From NCBI RefSeq assembly GCF_000499385.1, contig NW_013652137.1:160099-224098 (forward strand): a stretch of 64,000 nucleotides of DNA, in the 5' to 3' direction. Positions 23,366 through 34,700 of this stretch are shown one piece after another. The notes below the pieces were generated by a model. It saw only the letters and a list, made by a program, of their open reading frames with translations, was not told the DNA's origin and ran no database searches. A program made the translations under genes and the position numbers. Positions within the stretch are counted from its first letter, which is position 1. Every line of letters starts with the position of its first letter. The DNA comes from Eimeria necatrix (lineage: Eukaryota; Apicomplexa; Conoidasida; Eucoccidiorida; Eimeriidae).

Positions 23366-25613
23366 GTGTACCCTCATTGCTGAATCACGCTGAGAAGGAA
23401 CACGCGAGCGCATACACAGCAGCTTTGATGCGTACGTGTACTAGTGAGGAAGCGATACCGCTTGACGAATCCGATTTGGAGGGAGGAGATGAATTATCGG
23501 AACGACCAAGAAAGATCCACAGCAACTTAAGTCTCTCAGGAAGTCAGTGGCTCCTGCAGGCTGCTGAAACCGTGTTTGGGAGTACATCCATCTCACCCGA
23601 CATAATGACAGAAGAACCTGCCGGACGCAGAAGGCCCTTGCTTTTGGTAGCCGTTGCAGCTGCGATTGAGAAGGAGGCAGAATTTATGAAAAGGGGAAAC
23701 GAAGAAGCGCTTCAGCAACATGCTTCGGCGTTTCCAACCCGGAAGCTGCTGCAACAAAGATCGGATGAAGCCTTTGACTTAGTTCGCTTCCTATTGGCTC
23801 GTGGGGCTTCCTTATACATGCCTTCTGAGACTGGCATTTTCCCTCTCGAACACGCAATCAAGAAGCGCAGCTTGAGAGTATGCGTTTTGTTTTGTCAGTC
23901 AGCTTAACTGTCATGAAAGCTACGATGATATCAGCGTTGCATTTTTGCTCCATATAGGATATTTATGATGGAAACCTTTGCCACCATGCCATCATAGATG
24001 CAGAACTGACAGTTGCAAAATGATGAAGGACATTCCTGCTATGGTGAAATCAACTTGTTCAGAGAAATGCAGTACAGCTGGGGAACAAGCAATCAAGAAT
24101 ATGACACAATGCGGCGTGCCGTAGCCTTCATAAAAATTCCTGAGTTTGCCCGAGTAGTCAGCACCCAAGTTAATATGGGTTGACAAGTTGTACCGAGTCT
24201 CAACTCATTATTGACAGGGCTGTACACCACTAGTGAGGCGCGCGTCCGTGTCTGCAGGCAACGGCTTTACTGCTAGGGGCAACACAGTGCTTTGGGGATA
24301 CGCTTCAAGACTTGTTTCCACTGCCCAACGGCTTGACTCCTCTACATATCGCAGTGGCGGAAAACGACATCTCTCTAGCTGGTTTTCTGTTAAGTGAACA
24401 GTCACAGAAGTCGCTACACTCCTGCCGAAAATGTCTGGGAAGAGCAGCATCCATTAAATTTCCAGCTGAGATTCTTGGGGGATCCAATCAACCCCATGAG
24501 TTGCACGTTCAATTTCCCATCTGCCGCAGCTGCCTACTTAAATCGCGCGATGATCGTGGGTGTACTGCGGCGTTCTACTGTGGGAGTTACAGCATGCTCA
24601 GGCTCTTGTTAGACAGTGGCACACCACTCGATTCACGTAGCAGCACAGGAGATACATTGCTTCATGCTCTTGTCTACAATGCCCGCCGCTTCGCTTTTCC
24701 AACCACTGATTGTACTATAAATTTACCTGGGATGATCAACGAAGCGAGCTACACACGATGTGTCAAGTGCAAGTGTCCCGAATGCCAAGGGACGACACCC
24801 TCTCGTGCGCCTGCCGTCTGTCGGATAGTTTTGCTTCTTGAGCGTATAGAAGATAATTCTGCTAAATCCATAATTGATGATAAATCCGAAGGACTGAGCA
24901 AGGCCCATGCTTTCGTCAATGTGCGTAACAAAGCAGGATGGACAGCGCTACATCTAGCGGCAGCCAGAGGATATTCCGATATCTGCAGAGTGAGCAAGGG
25001 GAACGGATGACGGACTCTCACAGTAATTAGTGAAATTGAACAATTGACTCCCTTCGCCTCTTCACAGCGCGCACCATCTACGGAAGCTCTGGTACAGGGC
25101 GGTAGAATTCGAACGCACCACATGGCTAAATGATACACAAGCTCGGAGACTCAGTACTTGAATGTTTAATCTCTCCATACGATGATGATTGCTTTTTTGT
25201 AGGTTTTGCTCGACTGCGGCGCAGATGCTTGCCTCCGCACCAAGAAACGCAAATTCACACCCGAGAAAGTTGCTGCGCTCAACAAGCATCATTCGACAGC
25301 CAAGTCAGTGAAGAGTAACCACTCTTTGATGCTGTAGCTCATATGCGTTGACGTTGAGCACCCCAGTCTTCCGCAGAGATACGCATTTCGTAACGAGTAC
25401 GTTTGTGCTGTCAGGTTGCTACATGACAACATGTGTACCTCATCTACCAATCTATTTCAGCAGCTGGTCATCAGACTGAGACGAAGCTCCGAGAAGGACC
25501 CGCTCTTGTCCGTGCTGGCACTCTGCTGGATCGGGCTTTTATGTCTGCATTGGCGCGGCGTAGTAGAAGCTCTCCAAGTTTACTTCCCAAACATATTTGG
25601 GCACTTACAATGA
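23366..25613 (+). CDS. Ankyrin-repeat protein (5' exon unresolved)
   Basis: Exons, all joining in phase 0, are 23366-23877, 24258-24989, 25203-25307 and 25461-25613 (stop). The first begins after an AG acceptor, so a start-bearing exon lies upstream and is not identified. Ankyrin units are visible as DLVRFLLARGASLYMPSE, NGLTPLHIAVAENDISLAGF, MLRLLLDSGTPLDSRSSTGD, NKAGWTALHLAAARGYSDIC and VLLDCGADACLRTKK. Between units 3 and 4 is a Cys-rich insert (RCVKCKCPEC), and another Cys pair (SCRKC, later CRSC) follows unit 2, possibly a metal site. The last exon read in phase gives a hydrophobic stretch, LLSVLALCWIGLLCL, that could be a C-terminal membrane anchor. Another frame of that exon is also open, so the tail is less certain. 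Ankyrin repeats bind proteins; the partner is unknown. Confidence 0.75.
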
Positions 25614-25767
25614 ACGTTTAACACATAGTTCAAATTCTGAAGCCTCCGAAACCAACCTGTCAGCCACGTTGAGGCCACGGAAAGCGCGGCAAAAGCTGGT
25701 GTCTGTTCCTCGAAGAAGCAAATGTCTTCTGCTTGCACGATGGTGAAGCCCAAGCTCTTCACCCAAC

Positions 25768-26722
25768 TTAGGTTCTTGGCTCCTTTTTTATGTTGAAGCC
25801 CGCACATGATTTTGTGTGTTTCCATGCACCTTTTGCCTTGTGCGGATGCCTCTTCACCGCTCGCTGCTCAAGCATTTCCGGAACTGTAGGTTGTACGTTG
25901 GTTCTCCTGCGTATGATGAAGGGCGGCACTACAGCACTCTGCTGAGTCCTCCCTTCTGCACAGGCTGGAAAAATTACTCGCTGTACTGGCGGTCGTATAG
26001 AATCTTGCTGCTCCAATGGCGGGCACTGCATATTCTGTTTCACTGCTTCCCTTACGGCTGGAGCTGAGCGCCGGCGAATGTGTGGTCCAGAAACGAATCT
26101 TGAATCCCGAGGGACAGACTGTATCCATTCAAAAATACTCTGTTGCTCCTTCTGTTGCTCCGCCAAGTCTGTTGCTGGGGGGTATTTCACAGAAGCTACA
26201 CATGATTCATGTAACGTGGAGACAGCATATGAATTGGGTGCATCGGCACCTGAGTGGAAACTCAGTGCCTGCTCTTTTGGGGAGACCCCCAAGATCATTA
26301 TTTCCTCACTCCTATGTGCTTTCCTTTGATTTGAATCCATAAGCAAGCGTTTCATTATGTTCCTATCTGTTTCCGCACAGTGTTGGTGCCCCCTTTGTGG
26401 CCACTCATCCACTTGTGGAGCTTCGCGTTGCTCTGTTTGAGCGTAGCGCTGCCCAGGAAGCAGTAGTCGCGGGTCCGGGGGTACAGGTAGCTCGCCAGGG
26501 TCGAAGTCGCAGCTAAACACTGCGGAAAGAGCAGAGACAGGCAGTATAATGCTGTCACGCCACTTTCCAGGGGGCCCATAACGTGATATTACACACTGTA
26601 GCCTCTAAGAACGCCTGAAACCCACACCCCTGGGAACGAATACGCCCACCTCGCACATAAAGCAGCTCGATAGCTGCATCAGCTACCTTAATCTGGCTAC
26701 TCTTTCGAGCCGTTATAGGCAT
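25768..26722 (-). CDS. Small orphan protein, 2 exons, about 274 aa
   Basis: Exon 1 is 26722-26650, starting MPITARKSSQIKVADAAIEL and ending before GTGGGC. Exon 2 is 26519-25768, after the acceptor TTTCCGCAG. The join is in phase and reads LLYVRVFSCDFDPGELPVPP. The remainder is polar, Gln- and Arg-rich and without a recognised domain, with a basic tail (KRHPHKAKGAWKHTK) suggesting nucleic-acid binding or a nuclear location. The gene converges on the ankyrin gene, with only 154 bp between the two stops. Exon 1 may itself be preceded by another exon. Confidence 0.5.
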
Positions 26723-28765
26723 CCCTCCTGAGCATTTAACCAACAAATTACATCCATTAGATCCTATATCCGGATGTAAAGCTGGGCTAGGCTAGCAACA
26801 TGAAGAACTAAATAGGCGCAAAGGAGCGCTCCTGCAACGACCTCCTGTTCCTGCTATACAGATGTGAAGACACACTTACTTATGCTGCATATTTTATAAA
26901 AGTCTGACATGCGCGGAACCGTCAAAGATTTCTCTGGTTCTCCATTTATAAAGGGAAAGACGCGCATGGCAGAACCTTGTTGCTGACCATCTTTTGCTTC
27001 GCCCATTAGTGCTTTCTCCTTCACACACTTCAGAGTGACTCTGTAAACCACGTAAGAAAGGCACACCCCAAATGTTCTTCACACACAGAATCGCGCCTAT
27101 CGTGAGTGCTAACGTTCACCTATTTTTCTCACCTAATAAAAGGGGCCTCCCTGCAACAAAAACCCATGACCATGTGCAAATCAACAACAAATATACGCGA
27201 CATGCAAGGCCATGCATTTGGAGATAAATTTCATTGGAAAGAGCAAATAAGGTGCTGTGTGCTCAGATGTACTTCGCCGGTGTCGTCTGGTCGACATCTC
27301 GCCTGAAAAACGAAAAAAAGTGCTCGACAGGCGAATCTGGAGAGCCCCCTGATCCACGCACTGCACGAACTGGAGCTGCTGTCCCAATTCCTATGTCGAC
27401 TCGTTGAACTCTGTCGCACTTTTCTCGATGTACTACCCAATATCGCGCACCTAGCAAAAGCGCGCATCTGTGTGGACTGTCCTAATAGACCACCACACGG
27501 TACAAGAGGCAGAGGCAAAAGATGTTGAGAAAATGTGAAGATACTGGGATTCCTTAGTTTACTAAGCCACAACGAGGCCACAAAGCTAAAGTGCTGGAAA
27601 AAAACGCTTCATCTATGCAGCCAACGAATAAAATTTGCCCCGGTCCTGTCCCACCCGTAGGTTCCAGAACGTCTTGCGCTGCAAGCAACACACACACCAT
27701 AAAGGCGAATAGAGAGGGCTACAGTAGCCATTCGCGGCCCAAAATGAAGAACTACACCAGGTCAGGAAGAATTACGTATGGTCGGTTAGACCTACTCGGG
27801 TGCACCCAAATGCTCGGACACCGCTGGAGGCATCTTCGTCCTTCACCTTTGTACAGACTAAAGGATCATACACGAAGAAGACCTGCTGGTGTGACTCCAC
27901 ATTTTGGTGATACGCTTTGCCATCTTCGTTAAGTGAAACCATTCTCGAACCATCCGTTGTAAGTACTGGCAGCCTCAGGACGACATCGAGCGTGAAGTGA
28001 TCCGTCCTCCCAGCGGGTAAAAAACCGTGCAGGCCTGCATTCAGAGATCGGGTTCAATTGCTCAGCGGGCACTTTTTTTGATATCTACAGCGATGGATGG
28101 TCTCAGTGTAATCTGACCGAACACTAATATGCAAATATGTTAACGAGACAATGAATGGCAGATGCCGCTTGCCATCTCCAGTTGTCCACGAAATTGACAT
28201 CAAGCATTTCGAAACAGTTTATAGCTAACTCTTCCTTCGTAGAGAAAAATAATTCCTATCGCTTTCTTACAGCCGCTTTTATTGACGTCAATGGGAGGTT
28301 CAAAGACAACGGGTGTAGGAGGCAGCAGGTAGCGGAAAACTCCGCCATGAAAGCTTTCCTCTCCAGTGGCAGTATCTACTCGCAGAAAGAAACATTCTCA
28401 AACGATCTTGACTACGGGACTTTATGCCAGTCACCGATAGTTCATTCAGGAAGCACGCGTACTTGCCTAACTAAGACACGAAGCTCACCATCTCTCACTT
28501 CTTTAGGGATGCGCGGGTAATCTCCACGCTGTAGAACAGTGTGGGCTGAGCTGCCTTCACAATACAGCAGCAAGAGCGGCTACAGCAAACAAGACACAAA
28601 ACACGGAGCTCCTGCACTTCTCAGCGTAATAGATATGCACGACGAATAAATTGCAACAGTCGCAGTGAAACGGCTCAGGCTTGTAATGGCGTACGGCAGG
28701 ATTAACGCTGGGATCTTGATTCCTAACACGCTGAGAAGCAAACGAAAACACAAGAGTACAATGGC
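26723..28765. other. Gap with no supported gene
   Basis: About 2 kb with only short frames. The best are 27231-27581 on the minus strand and 28155-28520 on the plus strand (121 codons, starting MADAACHLQLS). Neither has a motif, plausible splice partners or unusual composition. No repeats were seen. Confidence 0.45.
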
Positions 28766-31339
28766 TCAAGATTGAACTGTAAGCAACATCCAATAACCGC
28801 ACTTCACGAGAAAGATGAAATATTTGCTGTTCCCCACACTTGCCTCATGAGAAATGTTAGCGATCTTCAAATCTTGTCGGATACCTCCGTAGAAATATGG
28901 TACTTCTGTTACCGGCCTTTCGTAAGCTTGGTGCAGCAGCTGCTGCTGCTGCGCTTGTGGTGATAGCTCTTGGCGTATAAGCTCTTGTTGGCGATGCTGA
29001 TTCTGCAGATCCAGGGATTACTCGGAGCACCCACAATCCATATGAGGCAAAAACTGCGTAGGCACAACAACAATATTGTTGTACAAAAAAAGTCTACAGC
29101 GAAGTCTATGGCAACAATGCGAGATTCACATTTAAAGAAAGTATCAGCTGCCCCGAAGGGTCTTGAATGGACTGATGCTGCAGCTGCAGGCGCTGCACTC
29201 TTTCCTGGAGTTCTTGCACTTGCTGTTGCAACCGGAGCTCTTGCTGATGAGAAAATTCAAGGAGTTTTGCTGCCTCTGCAAGTTGCGAATTAGCCGTCTG
29301 TAATGCCCTGCAGCAAAAAGCAAGGCATGAAGCTGCACGCAAGGAACTCGACAATAATTGCCAAACCATCTGCGTGCGTAGTCATGTATTCGCACGTACG
29401 ACTGAGCAGAGCCAACAATGCACAAGCAGCGTGTCGATACTACTACATTAATATTCATGCTGCGACTGATGTAAAATAAAAGTCGCCCATGGCACTAGGA
29501 GGGCACCATACCGCCTTCTGCCAATATCTACAAGCCTCCTGAGCTGGGGCCACTGATCCATCGCCAAGTCAAAGAGCGGCTTTCCAAGTAGGTTGTCAGC
29601 ATCCCCTGAGCTTATCACGACGTTAAGTTCCTTGTTCAACTCAGGTGTTGAGCTCCGCATCACATCTCTTTCCCAAGTTCCAGGCCGCACGTTTGCATAC
29701 CTTGCAATACCTGCTAGCGTCCTGTTCACTGCAGCTGGCACATTACCCCCTTCTAGTCCTGAATACAAAGGGGTGGGGAGAAATTCGCACCCCTATTGGG
29801 AGGCACTTCCTCACCAGCAGTAGATGAATGGTGAACAATCAATCTTCGTTGACTGTGCACAAATCCATATTGTAGACTCTGTGTTTCCCTCCGATAAAGC
29901 AAGGACACCCGCCTTCATACGTATCCAATAGTCCTCACCAGCAAAATATTTTATTCGATCAATCCAATCCTCAAAACGCCGCATCTGTAGCAGCAAAGCA
30001 AGATTGAGGCCAAGCAAGAACTGAGCTTAGCCATAACCTCTAAAAAATAGGCCCGTTGTGGCAACAATACAAAGTGGAGATGCAATTCAGACACAATTTG
30101 GCTTTGCATGAACTTGCACAAATGCAATTTGTGCTTGTACTGTCCCTGATGAGAGGAACAGCAATAGATGACCTACCCTCCAGCGGAAAGAGAAGTAACG
30201 AAAGCAATTTAGTCCCACTTCTTTGCTTTTTTCTCGAAATGATAGAGCCTTTTGCTCGCGCGTCATATACCTGTCAGTGTCGTGCAGAGTTTGTGTTCTG
30301 CTGGGGTTTGCGCGGAGACGCTCCAAATTCAACATTTCTTGTCGTTCATATTGCTCAAGACGCAAGTACCGCGTATCAATGAAGTACGCCAACTGCTGCC
30401 TCCAAGCGTTTAAGTGCAAAGAAACCTGGGTCTTGACTGCGTTAGACAACTTGTGTATCTCCTTCCACAGTTCGCCCTCCTTTAGTATCTGAAAACGCAA
30501 AAGCACTACGGTCATATTCCAACTAGGCGATCTACTGTCTGTATCGGTTTTTTCTGACTGGCTATCAGAAAAAGACAACGACACAATCGCAACGTGAACT
30601 CTCACATTAGCTTGCAGATCACTGTCGTTAACGGATACGCCTTTCCGGCTAGCTTGAATAGCTGCAAGAGCGTGACGGTCCCGAAGCTCCTCCACTTGCC
30701 GAAGCAGCTGACGCCTCCGAGCAAGGTCCCTCTCAAGTGCCGCAACATCTACAGTCTTCCTCTCTTCTTCAATGGCGGACAGTGCCCTATGTGCGTTTTC
30801 GACAGCGCGGAAGAAACGTGATATCCACATAGTCGGTGTCGTTTCTGACCTAAAATGAAGCGTAACAGCATACACAAAAGCCACATGCAAAGACAGGAGA
30901 TGCAATTTCCTCTTTGGTTGCGCCTAAAAATCGCGGCATTTCTTCGAAGCCAATCCTTGTACGCTATCTTCCCCGCATTATATATTCTTCCTTCTACTCC
31001 ACCAGAAAGGAATTTTCACTGAACGCCCGTATGCTGTACCGACGTGACTAACTAACGGCATCTCCCATCAAACGCACTGTGCTCAGGACTCACTCGCTTT
31101 CAACTTCTTCAATGCACTGATGAACCGCCTCAAGAAATTCTCCCAGCCAATTATTTTTGTTTAGAGCCGATGGAATCAATGAAAAGCCAAGACAGTTGTT
31201 GCAACATACGGAATGTACAGTGTGAACCAACAGAGGAAAGTTGCACACCAGCAAATGCACCTGCTTGCGCCTCTCCACTTCTGTGTCACCAGGAAGAGCC
31301 CACCGGAGCACGTCCAGATCAAGTAACCACGCCACCCAG
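28766..31339 (-). CDS. Coiled-coil protein, multi-exon (5' part unresolved)
   Basis: The last six exons close perfectly in phase: 30849-30606, 30488-30177, 29984-29939, 29758-29512, 29307-29130 and 29002-28766 (stop). Upstream are an exon ending at 31094 (NNWLGEFLEAVHQCIEEVES) and a probable exon 31339-31261 (WVAWLLDLDVLRWALPGDTE). Their joint and the true start are unsettled. The protein is mostly helical coiled coil: ENAHRALSAIEEERKTVD, ERDLARRRQLLRQVEELRDR, LRLEQYERQEMLNLERLRAN, LAEAAKLLEFSHQQELRLQQ, then a Gln-rich helix with QAQQQQLLHQ near the C-terminus. One non-coil module lies between (NVRPGTWERDVMRSS, PLFDLAMDQWPQLRRLVD). A structural role in cytoskeleton or trafficking is typical of such proteins, but no family was recognised. 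It is transcribed in the same direction as the SET gene upstream, with its first resolved exon 447 bp from that gene's stop. Confidence 0.7.
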
Positions 31340-31785
31340 CTGCATTAACCAGGCGCAAGCGACAACATTCTAATCTGTCGGGTTGAGCTCAACAGATCAT
31401 TGAGCGCACGTCTTGCTCTGTCCGCTAAAAGCGCCACGCAACAGGAATACACACAGAATGAACTGACAGCACTATGCCCATTGACATTCGTGAAATACAA
31501 ATATACTGGCCAGAATTGAATGTCAGACAAACGAAGTTTTGAGCCATGCCCTAACGAGGAAGTAAAGCGCTAACGTCTCAAACCTAACTAAGGATCTATC
31601 TTACCGTGTACCGTATCTACCTGTTTCCAACGCAGCACCACCATGAAAAAGCTGCCACGTGTATGGGGCCTTCCTACCCCTCTAATCCCTGCTTATCACC
31701 TCTGTTTTGCCTGCTTGGGGTGGCTCACGGTGACTAGGCTCTATCTGTGCAGTGAGCTTCTTACAGCCTATTTAGCACAAGCAGC

Positions 31786-34700
31786 TCACTCTGTGTTATC
31801 GAAGACAGGGTCATCTTCGAAAACATCGAGCACCAGGGAATCTAAATCGAAGCTTCCCTCCTCTTTGACGTTGCAATCTTCTCCTGACAGTCCACTTTGC
31901 AAACAAGGAACACATCTATCTTCCGGAGAGGGAGCCAGGTAGCGAAACCGTTTGGTCGCACGTTCCCAGCCAGCTTTCCCGCCACAAACGCAGACACGCC
32001 TACCGTCCTTGTGCTCATTTAAACTAGGTGCTGTATGGCCACCAGCCAATCGTAAATTGCTGCGGCCATACTCAAATCCCACGCAGTTTGTGTGCGCAGT
32101 GCCAGCCAGCTCGGCGGACCAGGCGAAGAATGACTGTCCAGAAGGCAGTGGCTCATACCCCTTTCCATATCCACTTGATTCGAAACCGCAGGCGCTGCCG
32201 GTCCCGAAATCGCAGACGAAGCACTCCTCTCCTGTTGTTGTATTCAGAAGACCGTCGCCGCTTTGTGAATGTGGGTGGCCTTTAGTAGCCACCCTAACAT
32301 TTCCTGTTGACTGAACGTTCGGCTCATTGACTCGGGTGCACGCATCAGGAGGCCGTATCTCGCCATCTTCAACCTCATCATCTTGCATTTGCAAAGGCGT
32401 CTCGTTGTGCTGCAGAAGCTTCTGTTTGTTTGGAAAGGGCGCCTCACCGATGTCACTAATCTGAGAAGGCAGTTTTACGGTAGCCCCGTTCTGGAGGCAT
32501 CGCATCCACTGCGCACGTCGTGCTACGTGCTTATGACGAAGCCGTGCAAAGGTCTTAGCTAGGCAACATAGCAGCTCAAACAGAAACCAGCACAATTCAG
32601 AGTCCCGCGAGAGTAGGTTGAGGCAATACTGCAGCAGCAAACCCTGCCCGTTCGCCAGTTTCTCACCCTGATGCAGATGCACATTTGACACAAAGTTCGT
32701 GGCTAATCTTCTGAACGGAAAGGCCAACGTATGGCCGGCCCTTGCTCCACAGTTGTACTTCTCCGCGCATTCATGAATAGCGCAAACAGTGGCATTTGGA
32801 AACAAGGTTATTTTTGGGGCTAAACGCTACGATGAGGGAACGCACGTGTACCACGGCAGCAATGGCAACCCACACAATGAAGAACGATACCGGTACCATG
32901 CAGTGTCTCTTGTCAAATCGCTTAAAACTATTCTCGACGTTTCCGTTCCCCTTGAGCAGAACTGCATAGTGTTGTAGACAGAGTTGCTACACTTTAAAAT
33001 CTACTTATTGATTCACCTCATCAACGAGCTCAGCTATGTCATGGCTTTCTGCACGGCAGTGCCAGAAGTGTTCCTGCTCTCCGTGAGGAGCAAGGGGCCC
33101 CTTTACAAAAGGCAGACCACACTGGCTGCAAAAGACAAATCGCATTTGGCATGCTGACTACGTTATTAGGAATACTGCAGCAGATTTCTTCCCTGAAAAT
33201 CTACGACTCTGTTGGAAACTCACTCGCACTTGCCAGTGTGAAGGTCGAGTAAGTTCATTTCCAAAAGGTATCGTCTCGCCTTGCACACATCTTCATGACG
33301 TTGACAGTCAACCCCTAACAAACATGCACCTTGTCCTCCACGTCCCATGACCGCGCGCATTCCACTTGAAAATTCGTCCTCAGATGAGGAAATTTCGGTA
33401 TGCCAGAGTGTAGAAGACTACCGAGGCCACCCTGTTAAGCCGCCTTAAGGTTTGTGCAGGGCAAAATGTTTACACGGGTTACATGCGTTCGGCGCATAGA
33501 TTGGCATACCAGTTGCATGAACGGGCAGGCCCTGCACGCCGAGAAGCTCCGTGACTTTCGCGTAGGGGCAAAGCTCGTTGCTGCAGAAAACACAGCAGGG
33601 CGAAATGCAACTGGGTCGCTCGTTAACTTATTTTGGCATGCCTCTATGCATGCCAATAAAATTGGACGGGCGACCCAGTTGCACGGGTGATATTCATTGC
33701 CGGAATCACGAGCGTCTGTGATGTAAATGGGCTTTGAAGGGCTCACTGAAACCTCTTCGACCAAATGGCCCTGTCTTTCTCGACAAGATGCCTTGAGGTA
33801 ACGGCGTGCATGCGTTGGAGCTCGAGTTGCATTTTTTCCATCCTGGACGCCAATAGCTGGGAACTCTTGTTAAGAGCTGTAACATGGCATTGCAACTCAG
33901 CAATCTTCTTCTCGGCTGCCCGCCGAGCCTCCTCGGAGCGCTTGACCTACGAAGGATCAGCAGCGATGGCAGCATCAAAAGCATCAGCTAATCGCTGTTT
34001 GGAGGCAAAACTTGGCAGCAGTTGACCTTTGGATCCAGCCAGTCACTTGAGGCCCTCACCTGCGCCTTCAAATCTAACGTGCGAAGCTGGTACTCTCTCC
34101 TGAAAATTTCATTTAAACTTCTTAGATCCGAAACTACCTCCTCTAAATTACCTCTGCCCGCAAATCCAAATGAAAAGGTCGGAAACCAATACTTGGAGCA
34201 GAAGACAACCCAAGGGATAGCAAGCAAAGCCCCATCATTTAAGCACTGGTAGCTTTTTATAACTACCAAACGAGCACGTAAAAATACTACTTCATGCAAA
34301 AATGCAGGAGAGTGACAGTAAGGCCGGCTTTGGTTAGCAAACCAACGGCAACCACACGATAAAGGGGAATGCCTACCCTTTAGAAAGAGACCTTGTAACC
34401 CTGTCCAGCGCCTCAAATATAGCCAGTCCTCTTCCTTCTTGTACCAGGCGCCCTTTCAGCTCGTCTACCCATTCCTTCGCTTTGCTACGCTGTTCTTCCG
34501 GGTCGTCACATAAATCTAGGCGTGCCAATAGGTGGGAAACTTCTTCTGCTGCCCTCTCGTCAGCCTGAGAATGAAAAGTGATTGCACTGAATGCTTACGC
34601 TCTACAACCTTAGCTCAACATCCAGCCTAGTTCATGCTGTAGGCGGATTGACAGCTACTTGCGGAAGCCTCCCCCCCTACCCCTCTGCATCCAGTTAATG

